From the NCBI RefSeq assembly GCF_026914265.1, contig NC_069136.1:24652201-24716200 (forward strand): a DNA stretch of 64,000 nt. Reading direction: 5' to 3'. The position numbers were made by a program, and so were the translations under genes. The stretch is from Mya arenaria (Eukaryota; Mollusca; Bivalvia; Myida; Myidae). The notes beneath the pieces are model-generated. The model saw only the letters and a program-made list of their open reading frames with translations, searched no databases and had not been told where the DNA came from. Shown here piece after piece: positions 26,931 through 37,275 of this stretch (its first letter is position 1; the number at the start of each line of letters is the position of its first letter).

Positions 26931-27313
26931 TTCCGAAGCACAATAGCATCTTGGCATGAAAATAACAGTTCAATGATTTGATTTCTATCTAGTTTAACAG
27001 TCTGGTATGCATTTACGACAACTTAATTTCAAGTTTTATACCCACAGTATCATATTATGACATGGTTATTGCGATTGTATTTAGATATACGGATATTATT
27101 TTTGTATTCGTTATTTAGATACGTTAATATGCAAGTATATATTTATCAGACATAGCCTTACAATTGTAAAACGTCTATTACTTGCTTGCTTGCTGTGTAT
27201 TAATATATACATGTACGGATAGTTTTATATATTCTATTCCTTTGATAGGTTAATATGCAAGTAAATATTAATCAGACAAGATTGCTCTATACATGTTGAT
27301 AGCCTTAGAATTC

Positions 27314-27387
27314 GAGGGGTGAATGCGAAAAGGTTCTAAATGACATTTTAAAGAGAAGAAGATAGAACCTTTTCACTTTCACCCCTC
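27314..27387. mobile_element. Small hairpin insertion
   Basis: Arms 27314-27338 and 27363-27387 (25 bases each, starting GAGGGGTGAA and ending TTCACCCCTC) are inverted copies with two mismatches, around a 24-base loop. It interrupts the phrase CCTTACAATTGTAAAAC, which is intact in the sister copy near 27156-27172. AATT flanks both sides. Confidence 0.6.
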
Positions 27388-27492
27388 AAATTGTAAAACA
27401 TCTATCACTTGCTGTGTATTAAGATATACGGTTATTTTTTATTCTATTCCTTATTTTGATAGGTTAATATGCAAGTATTCATTATATATATA

Positions 27493-27666
27493 CAGTCGAA
27501 CCCCGTTGGCTCGAACTCGTTTAGCTCGAATTTCTCGTTGGCTCGAGCTTGATGTTAATGTCCGATTTCTTAGAACTGAGTGTAATCAATCCCGCTTGGC
27601 TCGAATTTTTCGAGGCTCGAGGTATTTTTGCCGGTCACTGGAAGTTCGAGCCAACGGTTTTGACTG
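27493..27666. mobile_element. Pogo/Tigger-like MITE (CAGTCGAAC termini), copy 1
   Basis: Starts CAGTCGAACCCCGTTGGCTC and ends GAGCCAACGGTTTTGACTG, with TA on each side. TIRs starting CAGT and a TA target fit the pogo/Tc1 group. Several inner TCGAA/GGCTCGA words repeat. It is 174 bp and non-coding. A second copy is at 43325-43499. Confidence 0.7.
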
Positions 27667-27961
27667 TATTCTTATATATTGTTTCTTGTTCCATGATAAG
27701 TTTAATTCACATTATATATCACGTGACATAACCATTTCTAATCAATTAATTGCATATTGAGTACATAGGTGAAAGAGAAAATTAATAAACATATGCATGC
27801 ATAAATAACAATATCAAAAGAGGTTGGACTGCTATGTTATTCATCCAACAAAGAACAGTTTAGATTCATTCCTGTTATTGCACTACATTGTTAACAATAT
27901 AAAAACGTATAACAAAGCTTCATGAACAGATTTACACAACCGTAGGAGAACATTAGTATTA

Positions 27962-28113
27962 TGCACCAGTCAATTGTAACCACGGCCCCTCAGGTCGGGG
28001 TATACCGGAGATAGCCGGGGAAATGGGCTGTGGTTTTACCTACCAGGTGGCCAAGCAGTGGCGGGTGCTATTACCCGGACCCGGGGAGGCCGTGGTTACA
28101 ACTGACTGGTGCA
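27962..28113. mobile_element. Family G MITE, internally deleted copy 2 (152 bp)
   Basis: Both terminal regions are kept (TGCACCAGTCAATTGTAACC and GGTTACAACTGACTGGTGCA), but the central part present in copies 1 and 3 is missing. The left flank is TTA and the right flank TAA. Confidence 0.75.
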
Positions 28114-28398
28114 TAATATGCAAGTAATATTTATAAGATTCAAGATTCAAACATATTTATTAAATAACGTTTCTTATTCATTATATATATATTCTTATAT
28201 AGTGTTTCTTGTTACATGATAAGTTTAATTTACATTATATATCAAGTGACATAAACATTTCTAATCAATAAATTGCGTATTAATTATATAAGTGAAAGAG
28301 AAAATTACTATTATTGCATTACATTATTAACAAAATTAGAACGTATAACAAATGCATTATTAATGAATTTACACAACAGTAGGAGAACATTAGTATTA

Positions 28399-28721
28399 TG
28401 CACCAGTCAATTGTAACCACGGCTCCCAGGTTCGGGGGTATACCGGAGATAGCCGGGGAAATGGGCCGTGTTTATACCTTCCAGGTAGCCCCGCAGTGCC
28501 GGGCGAATGCAGTGGTTTTGTATTTGCGCCAAAAATAGTGGGAAATGGGCCTAACCTAGGGTCCTTGGGGTGCGGGGGTATTTGGCGGGGATTTTACCAG
28601 CAGTTCGTCCCCATAGGGCGGGGATTTTAACCGGGCTTGGCTGGACCAAAAGTCAAAGTCTCCGCTAATCCCCTGACCTTGGGGGGGGGGGGAGGGGGCG
28701 TAGTTACAATTGACTGGTGTA
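28399..28721. mobile_element. Family G MITE, copy 3 (323 bp)
   Basis: Same termini as copy 1 with one change at the right end (GGTGTA). TTA lies on both sides. A run of 13 G near 28681 lies close to the right end. Confidence 0.75.
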
Positions 28722-28810
28722 TTAACTGTCTGTAAAAGTTTTTACAAGACAAGATTTCTCTATATATGTTGGATTGCCGTACAATTGAAAACAACGTCTG
28801 TTACTTGCTT

Positions 28811-30709
28811 GCTGTGACGTTCGTTACTGAACAAAACATTTGAGCATTTAAGCCATCACTTGCTAGAATACAGCCAATTACTGCATAATTACTGGCATTC
28901 CATTTGCGCAATTATTCTTCAGTTTACTCATAGATAGTGTTCAAGCCAGAGCGGAAAATAAATCAAAGTCACATTACGGAGATTATATCTCTATAATGTT
29001 GAATTTATCCAGTTACATGCCTGTGTAAGGCCCGATAAAGTTGAAACAAAACCCACATAAATCATATGTGTAAGTTTGCACATCCGGTATAGCGCGTGCC
29101 GACAGCCTCGTTACGGTTCAATGTTATTCAACCTGTTTCCGGTGCCAACCACGAGCGAACATACAATGGAAACGGTAATGGTTTGATTAGAACGGCTATT
29201 AGAGGCTATCTCGCATTTACACTCATTTGAAAGGTTCAAAAAGGGTTATTAGCCGCTCATATGTTTCATAGAAGTTTGAAAATAGAACAACCAAAGACGG
29301 ATCGTGCAAACACGGACCACGGTTTAGTTGCCACGTGCAATCGAGAAATCAGATATTTATTTTGTGATGTGGTTTCATGTGAGGCATCTGAAATTAAGTC
29401 GTCGGTATTACCATGTCTATTCGAATAGCCATTTATATTCTGGTTAAAGGCTTTTTTATAGTCACGAGAAAGTCACATAACAAAACCTTTTACCAGAACT
29501 CAGTTTAAATTCGTCATCCATGTATGTGTACAAGTGGACTACTAGTATGCGTGTGTTTAAATTTCATTTATCTAATGAAAAGGGATTTGTACAAACTACG
29601 TAGATTACATAAGTATTAATCCTTTCAGAAACCGCATCTAAACGTATGTGTAACAGAAATTCGCTCAAAAATATGTAAATCATACAAGGGGTTGTCCTTA
29701 GACACAAATGGGGAGTTTTTAAGTCTTGGACAAAATACATTTGTTATAAGTAAAGGACTATATGTGTACATATTTCCCTACACGCACCCTCTCCCACAAA
29801 CACAAACACGCCCCCTTTCGTCGCATAAAACTTGAAAAGGCAAAAAACACACGTATTTTTACTGTAGAGCACGAGTCAATTACAAGAGCTTTTTGCGGTC
29901 TCATTAGCAAACTATCAGTAAATCAACGGTACTTGATACACTGTGCAGATTTCTTTTCTATACATGCTTTTCGTCAAGGTGACCCCTCAAGACCTTTACC
30001 ATTATGCTTGTCCCAATATGAGGCGCACATTTGCTTATGATAAAACAGTTAAGTGTTTTAAATGTGAGACTTACGTGTGTCATGTAGGTATCAGTGTTTT
30101 TTTAAAATGAGTTGTTTAATTGATTTATTTATTTTTCAAATCGGCAATGAAACCATTTATTAAAATAATGAATTGGGTTTTTTTAAAACTAGTAAGCAAA
30201 AGAACCACTGATCAAGAAAACTCTTTACTAAAACGACTTTCATCAGGACGAAGTACAGTTTCGGCGTAAGGTCGTGACACTCAGGATTTGGTAATTGCGG
30301 TGTTACAATGTGAATCAGTTTAAATCAAAGTCTGCGGGACTCGGAAGGGCACCTGTGAATCGATATAAAAGTTTAATGACCGTTGCTTGACAATAGTTGC
30401 GTGGGAATTACACATTTGTGAATAGAGAGTTGCTGCTATAGCCATATGCAGCTTGGGTTTCAGAACACGTGGATGTTGGCATTTATTGCTAGGTTATTAC
30501 GCGGCCTAAAATGGCAATTACTTTTGACAAAGACATTGAGATATGGTCATTAGGATTTTTAAGATAACTACTTTATATAGTTCATTAAAATTCACACTTG
30601 TTTTTAATCGTGATTTAAGTCTATTTTTGTGATGTATAAGTGGACTTAATTTTAACTTTTAAATAAAGTTCTTACACTTTTACTTAATTATTCCTGTAAC
30701 ACAACCATA
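28811..30709. other. Intergenic; possible regulatory blocks at 29080-29260 and 30240-30560
   Basis: No gene seen. Both named blocks are repeat-free by eye and less AT-rich than their surroundings. The block at 30240-30560 holds TTTATTGC, TTTAATGAC and AATCGATATAAAAG words. Conservation is untested, so this is a lead only. Confidence 0.2.
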
Positions 30710-31052
30710 TTAAAGCTGCACTCTCACAGTTTTGACAACTCTATTTTTTTTTATTTTTTTTTTGTCTTTGATGAGCCAACTTTTGTTCTGGTAAGCACTG
30801 ATATAAGAAGATGCTTACAAAAGACCAGATCGCATTATTTTCAAATTTCTGTTCGAAAATATATGTTTAATAACTAAAATAAAATCTTAAGAAAAAAATT
30901 AATTTTCGACAGTTTTCCAACCAAATGAGATTTGTTTTATTGTGTGTTATCTTATTATCTGGATTGAAGGCATTGGTGAAAAAATCAGCTGTTTCTGAGA
31001 CAAAACTTTAAGCAAATACCAAAACCGCCAACATGTGAGAGTGCAGCTTTAA
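30710..31052. mobile_element. TTAA-flanked foldback MITE, family A copy 3
   Basis: TTAA then AGCTGCACTCTCACAG on the left and TGTGAGAGTGCAGCT then TTAA on the right; the interior is shorter and more diverged than in copies 1 and 4. Confidence 0.8.
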
Positions 31053-31296
31053 ACACTAAAATGAAAAAGAAAAGAACACAATATTTTTCATTCTTCTATT
31101 TTAATCACATCTAATCTGTAGTCACTCTGGCAGTGAATATTAACAATCTGAGTGAGAATTTTTTTAAGCAAAAACAATCTTTTATTTAAGATTGTACTAC
31201 ATATCTGCTGTTTTACTCCAGTATATAATATGACCAAACGTTCAGCCTTAATTACATGTATATAAAATGTTACAAAGGCATTTTTATTGTGGCACC

Positions 31297-31567
31297 TATT
31301 GGGCCCATTGTTCAGAACTTTGTCAAAGTTAACAACGTTGTTAACGCCATTGATGTTAACTTTCAAATCCTTACTGCTCTGGAAATATAATCGATACCCT
31401 TGTGATCTTTTGTATTTCTTTCAAGATTTGAGACAAAGGTTTTCAGATGTACTTGTTATCTTAATAAAAATATAAAGCACATCATAAAATATTTCACCTT
31501 TAAAAAGTTTACAATCTTGTTAATATTTTTCTAACTTTAACAAACTTCGGAACAATTAGCTCAATGT
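31297..31567. mobile_element. Inverted-repeat MITE (TTGTTCAGAACTTTG type)
   Basis: The left end reads CATTGTTCAGAACTTTGTCA then AAGTTAACAACGTTGTTAAC. The right end carries the diverged inverse, CTAACTTTAACAAACTTCGG then AACAATTAGCTC. The internal GTTAACAACGTTGTTAAC is a perfect palindrome. Non-coding. Confidence 0.55.
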
Positions 31568-32199
31568 TATATGCCTACAGGCTGTTGATTAACATGTATT
31601 CAATTTGTTTTAAAATAAGTATGTCTTTATTAAAATTAAAACAACTGCAAACCAAAATGAGATATTTTGAAAACAGCCCTACAGCCATCATGTACAGAAG
31701 TCGTCAAAGACAAACTTTATCAGTCGGGTAAAGTTTAGAAAGAAAATGGTAAGTTACTATAATTAACAAATTATATAGCTAGCAATAAGATTATAAAATT
31801 CAAAAGATAAAAACAGTCGAAACACATCAATTATGCACAAAATTTAACATAAAACCATATTTATGTCCATAAATAAATGTCAAAAATACAATAAGTTAAC
31901 AAAAAACAAAAGAAACATTTATAACAATACACTAAATACCGATCAAAAGCACTCAAGACAGAAATACAAACAATACAAACATACATGTCATTGACAACAG
32001 CAGTTTGTGGGTAGCAGATCAACAAATATGGTAAAATACACAGAAATAAAAGAGAGGAAGCACTGAACACAAAGTGTATGTGTATGGGTACGTGAAGTTA
32101 CACATGTACATAAATGATGCTACTTGTACATGTGAAAGTTGCATTTGAGTTAAAAACTTGTTTGCAAAAATTCCCTTAAACTCTTACTTATAGGTGTTC
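31568..32199. other. Intergenic, nothing recognised
   Basis: AT-rich. Short open frames on both strands have no motifs. Confidence 0.3.
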
Positions 32200-32420
32200 T
32201 TATGTACACATACATGGATGATGTAGTGCACAAAAAAGTCCACTTGTACACATACATGGATGATGTTGTGCACAAAAAGTAGTCCACTTGTACACATATA
32301 TGGATGATGTAGTGCACAAAAAGTAGTCCATCTGTACACATACATGGATGATGTAGTGCACAAAAAGTAGTCCACTTGTACACATACATGGATGATGAAG
32401 TGCACACAAAGTAGTCCACC
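32200..32420. repeat. Minisatellite, 44-bp unit, about 5 copies
   Basis: Units built on TACACATACATGGATGATGT followed by AGTGCACAAAAAGTAGTCCA repeat with a spacing of about 44 bases. Three overlapping minus-strand frames with Cys/His/Met repeats come from it and are not genes. Confidence 0.9.
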
Positions 32421-33090
32421 TGTACCCATACCCGTACAAGTAGTGTTTTGCAACCTCATCACTTATTACTCTTGAAAACCATGTGCTTGAAAGATATCCA
32501 AAGCTATCTAGAATAAGACCGTTCAAATGATCTCATCTCCAGCATTTGTGAATTACAAAGTATAAACAGGATATGTTTATGGGCCAAAAAAATACCGTGA
32601 AATGTTTGATTTTTGTTCATGTTTTGCTCTCTCAAAATATTCAGAATTTAGTTCATAATTTGCTCAATCAAAAACAACATATTAAAACCATTCAAATCAT
32701 CTTGAAATCAATAAACTTGCATACTATATGGCACACAAGAAAGATGACATATTTTTTTTTTTTAAAAAGTCATCTGTAAAAAGTACAAAGTAAGAGCATA
32801 AATTTTAAACCTGTCATGTAAAAACTACAAGACAATACAGGAATAACACATTCACTTTTTTGCTCAAGTTGGGTATTCCAAACATATATTATTTCCTAAA
32901 TCTAGTTTTAATCTATGAGGCACGCAAGTAAAATGCAAATTCATCGTGATATGGCTTACCTTTCTTTATCAATATATTTTGATATAACATAAACATTATT
33001 AGTAAACTTTGTAAAATTTGGTAACTGAAAAAGTATCATGTACAATAGTTGAGCATCCAAACAACAATTAAAAATCAAAAAGAAAACAAG
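32421..33090. other. Intergenic, nothing recognised
   Basis: AT-rich sequence without supportable features. Confidence 0.3.
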
Positions 33091-34440
33091 ATCGTCGCAG
33101 AGCGAAAACCAACACTTGTCTGTCAATATGCACCTTATAAGAAAGCGTCATTACTCAACCGTGATAATAGGTAAAATTATGGGCATTGCTGCACATGTGC
33201 ATATTTCCTCTGGCAACATATGTACCAAGTTTCATTTAAATTCTTGGTTGTTTGTTGAATTAAAAAACGTAGGGGTATGGACCTTACTGTACATGTCCAT
33301 ACTGCCTCTAGCTACATGCATACCAAGTTTCATTAAAATGTCTTGGTCGTTTGTTAAGTAATGGCCAATGTTAGAAGTCAGCTCATCAATAATGACAACA
33401 ATGACGACAAAGCTATGACAATAGACGTTAAAATGTTTACTTTGATAAACAGAGAAACTTGTAAAATGATAACAGTAAAGACAATTATTGCACATGTGGG
33501 ATAACAAACAGTGAAGGATATTGATAAACTGTACAACTGATTCAAATATATCCATGTTTCTTACAATAAAATATTGGTTATGTAATTACTAAGTATAAAG
33601 TTTAAAGGAATATTAAGGCAAGTAATTACATTTAAATACATTTCGCAGCCCTTTTCCATCATACAAAATCACTGAATATTAATGTCAGTTCCTTATAAAA
33701 GAAATGCATCTTACAATGCAAAATATTATAAAAAAGAAAAGACGAAAACATATCCTGATATTTACATCTATTAAAAAAACCTGTCATGGTATTCTAAACT
33801 ATCATGCTTATCATAATTTCAAAACAGATATGGTACGAGTTATATAAAAGCACAACTTTAATTTCTTCTAAAAAAATAACTTCTAATAAGCTCACTTTAC
33901 ACCTTCAGTATATCAAGTACTTGCTATGCACGGTTGGAAAACCAATTCTATCATTTTAAACTCTTTATTACATGGCTACATACCAGGTAATGCAAGATAT
34001 TAATAATTCATGAAGGACTTTACAAATTTAAGACTTGTTATAACTAGCACTTTTGCAGAAGGTATGAAAACCAGACGCCACCTGGACACAGGAGATAATT
34101 TTAATTTGTTCAAGGGTCATAACTCTTGTTAGACTGACTGAAATGCTACACTAATAGCAGATGCACACTTTCTCATTCTGGCTAACATTCATATGAAGTT
34201 TCATGAGTGTAGGTGCAATAGTTTTAGAGCTATTTATGACACAAGATATTTTGGGGATGTGACAGACGTGGCTGATGTGATGGACGCATCTCCTGTGGGT
34301 TACTATCTGGGGGTTAACAATTACAAAAGTTATGGTGGCACTTTGTGGGCTAAAGCTATTATTACTTCAACCTTACAGAACACATTCTGGGTTAACTTAC
34401 AAAGGATAAAAGGGGATACACAATTACCTTTACAGCAATA
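33091..34440. repeat. Dispersed bivalve-type repeat relics
   Basis: At 33170-33360 two diverged tandem units share CATACC/GTACCAAGTTTCATT and CTTGGT(C/T)GTTTGTT. At 34060-34260 a related vocabulary appears (CATAACTCTTGTTAGACTGA, CATATGAAGTTTCATGAG). These phrases are typical of one abundant bivalve repeat class. The 82-codon frame at 34193-34441 lies over this relic and is not supported as a gene. Confidence 0.5.
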
Positions 34441-36589
34441 GTTGTAAGTTGGTCTAATTTCCTGAGATCTTTAGATTGTGAACTGTCTGTCAGTAAAATT
34501 AATTAAGGCCTTCTCTCTGTTCTGGCTAGTATATTTGTTTATATTTACAAATAAAGAAATAAATAACAGTTTTAAATAGGCCTATTGAAAACTTTTCATA
34601 ACCCACATACCTGATGGTAAAAACTGTCAAGAAAATTGATAACTTTTTTCGTTAATGTTAACAATTAACATTCAAATTTGACCACTAGTCATTTCATTTT
34701 TTTCAAATTTCACCATCAATTGGTTTATAAATTACATCATGTAAGCCCTTGAGAATATCATTCTACAATAGTGTTAGAACTGTCATGGAAAATATCTTCC
34801 GCTGCAGACTTTGGTTTTGATCAAGGTTCAAATCCTGCTGCTGGCGGAATACCTTTAAATTTGCATATTCTTTTTTATCAGCAATAATAAAATTAATTTT
34901 ATGTCTAATCTTACCACCTTGATATGTTTTTCAACATTTTCTGACAAAATTGATATTTGATTACATCAAAGCAGCAGATAATGGGCTTTTTAAATTTATT
35001 TACTTAGCTTTATTGACCAGATGGCTTATAAGCTGATATGAAACACTCTTAAGCCTGTTTTGGTGTAGAAACCAGTGGAGTATTAGTGTCGTTTGGCCTT
35101 TGTGTCCTATTTTAAAGGCCAAGAAAATTTGCCGGACCAACAATGTCTTGGGCAAAAGGCAAACACCTAATGCAAAATGAACACCTTAGATAGTGAATAT
35201 TCTTTCATTGTTATTGTTTGTAAGTAGTGGCCTTAATCAAACATAAAATCTCCAAAAAGAAACTTCAGAGGTAAGACACAATCGGTTTGCTTCGGTTTTT
35301 GTCTGCTACGATTAAGTAGTCTATAAAATCTAAGATTTGACTACATTCTATCTGCAACAAACAGCCATAGCAGCATCAATATCAGGATGGTTCAGCATCA
35401 TTTCAGTATAATAATGTACAATTCAGATCTAAAAAGACAAAATATCATGAGAAACCTGAACACCTAATATGTTTACAATTCTACCAAATACACATAATTC
35501 ATAAATGTTTAGTTTAAACAGTATATATTTTACAACAATTGTGAAGAAAGTTATGATATCTTATATTAAGTCACGATCGTTGACACGATGTTGGCCAAGA
35601 TGTTATGTTTCTCAATCGTTGTAAAATAATTCAGTTTAAACTTAACTTAGCTAATTTGGACATTATTTCATTGATCGATAGTAATTATTGGATATATATT
35701 GACCAATCAATGAACAGTTTTGCTAACATTGACCAAACCAAAGAGTTATCAAGTTTTACCGTATATAATTGACCGATGATGATAAATAGAAAGTCCTCAA
35801 GCCTAACAATCGAACATGCATTACAAATTTCAGACAGACATATTAGACTGGATTTCTTTATCTAATACATGTAGGTCAGCAGTGTTTATGTAACATAACT
35901 CAAGTTAACACATATTCTTCGCTCTGTCACTCTGAAAGCTAACTAAAATAATAGACATATTCTAGGCCGAACATTATAATTGATGAATCAAGTATATAAT
36001 GAAATATACTGGAAATTGTAATAAACTCTCAGTCATAATAATACTATTTTAATGCTTAACATGTTTACTTAAGTAGTTATGAACTTATATTTTAAGAATT
36101 GATATAACTGAATTTACTTATGTAAGTAAAAACGATGGTATTTTGTTATTATTATTTTCGATACAGGTGAAGCACTTAAAATATGTGTCAAAATAGTTTG
36201 ACATACAAATGTTGATAAATTTCTAATTATGATAACAATAATGCTGAAACTGCTCTAAGAATGGCCAAAGCTAGATAAAATACATGTAAAATATATTAGG
36301 CACTAATATTATAAATATTCAAAAACAAAGTACAATGTACTGTACATTGCATAATAATAATTATTAAAATTAAAAACTTCTTGAAAGCATTTTTACTTTC
36401 ATACATTTTTTTTCTTAAAACACAAAAAAATCACTTTTATTATGCTTTTACCTTTACTACTTGAATTATGCAAATAGTTTTATTTTGCAAATAATGAATT
36501 TTAATAGATAAAAAATAAAGTACTGCTTACAATAAAATCAATAAACTTTTCTATCATAATTCCCTTAAGGTTTTCCTTGTACTATGATG
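34441..36589. other. Intergenic, mostly featureless
   Basis: AT-rich. Apart from the SINE fragment at 35529-35593, I see only random short frames. It lies downstream of both MSRB3 last exons, but no transcript can be traced. Confidence 0.3.
35529..35593 (-). repeat. SINE 3' fragment
   Basis: About 65 bases match the 3' part of the SINE at 6231-6464 in the same orientation (ATTGTGAAGAAAG(T/C)TATGATA and GTTG(A/G)CACGATGT). The tRNA head is absent, as in a truncated or deleted copy. Confidence 0.6.
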
Positions 36590-36920
36590 TGAATTTTGGA
36601 TGTGACCCCATCTTATTTTGGTATCATTTCAAAGGTTTTGACATGAAAACAGTAGATATGTAAAAAAATATTGAAACCCCTCCGGCCATTTTAGCCTTGA
36701 AAAAATGCAAAATATCTCTGCCATGTTAGATTGCAGTTAAAAAAAGAACAAACTGCAAATAAAAAATTGTAATGCAATTATGCTCATTTGTTTTTGATAA
36801 AACGGTAGTATTCTGTAAGCAGTACCCAATCAAATGATACCAAAATTATATGAGGTCATCAGGTAGCAGAATATAATATCAACACTAATGGCTCGATAAA
36901 CTGACAAGCTTATATATAAA
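36590..36920. mobile_element. Palindromic dispersed element, family K
   Basis: The left arm has TTTTGGTATCATTTCAAAG and the right arm its inverse, CAAATGATACCAAAATTA, about 210 bases later. The right arm also matches 3894-3984. Non-coding. It sits about 220 bases beyond the stop codon of the distal MSRB3 last exon. Confidence 0.5.
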
Positions 36921-36980
36921 TCAGCAATCAATTGTATAAAACTGGTAAATTCCTTGATTTGTTTCAAGTTAGATGAATTG

Positions 36981-36986
36981 TTTATT
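36981..36986 (-). promoter_or_regulatory. Candidate poly(A) signal for the distal MSRB3 isoform
   Basis: TTTATT on the + strand reads AATAAA on the gene strand, 150 bases past the stop at 37136. Positional inference only. Confidence 0.35.
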
Positions 36987-37135
36987 GATTGGTCAATCTT
37001 TTTGCAAAAATTACTGTCGACCAATCAAATTGCATTGTTTTGCAAATTAACCATAATATCCAGTTTTCTACAATTGGCTGCTGATACATATACCTTACCA
37101 CAAGTATCAAAAGAGAAATTTCATGTAAAACTTGG

Positions 37136-37275
37136 TCACACCGTTGTTTCTTTCTTGAACTTCAAGGCAGCAGAGTTTACACAGAATCTGACTCCGGTTG
37201 GTTTAGGCCCATCATCAAACACATGTCCAAGATGGGATCGGCAGTCTGCACATTTTACTTCCACCCTCTTAGCAC
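37136..37275 (-). CDS. MSRB3: MSRB3 exon 4B (distal last exon, no ER-retrieval signal)
   Basis: 140 bases that encode the same part of the enzyme: CADC zinc pair, HLGH, DGPKPTG, catalytic RFCVNSAAL, then a short tail ending KKETTV before TGA. By my count 25 of 39 aligned residues match exon 4A. The acceptor has the same nine bases, ATATTGCAG, and the same phase. It is an intact duplicate, not a relic. It can only be used instead of 4A. Confidence 0.88.

Larger units (their letters stand above)
27060..28810. repeat. Locally duplicated segment with several overlapping copies
   Basis: The phrase TTAATATGCAAGTA recurs at about 27126, 27246 and 27460, with a partial copy near 28116. A longer stretch at 27665-27960 recurs at 28185-28398, including the family G element inserted at the same point in both. 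The order of duplication and insertion is therefore readable: the G element was already in place before the larger duplication. Confidence 0.7.

Noticed and set aside
34193-34441. 82-codon frame as a small gene
   Set aside because: Overlaps a dispersed-repeat relic (CATATGAAGTTTCATGAG phrase) and has no recognisable domain.
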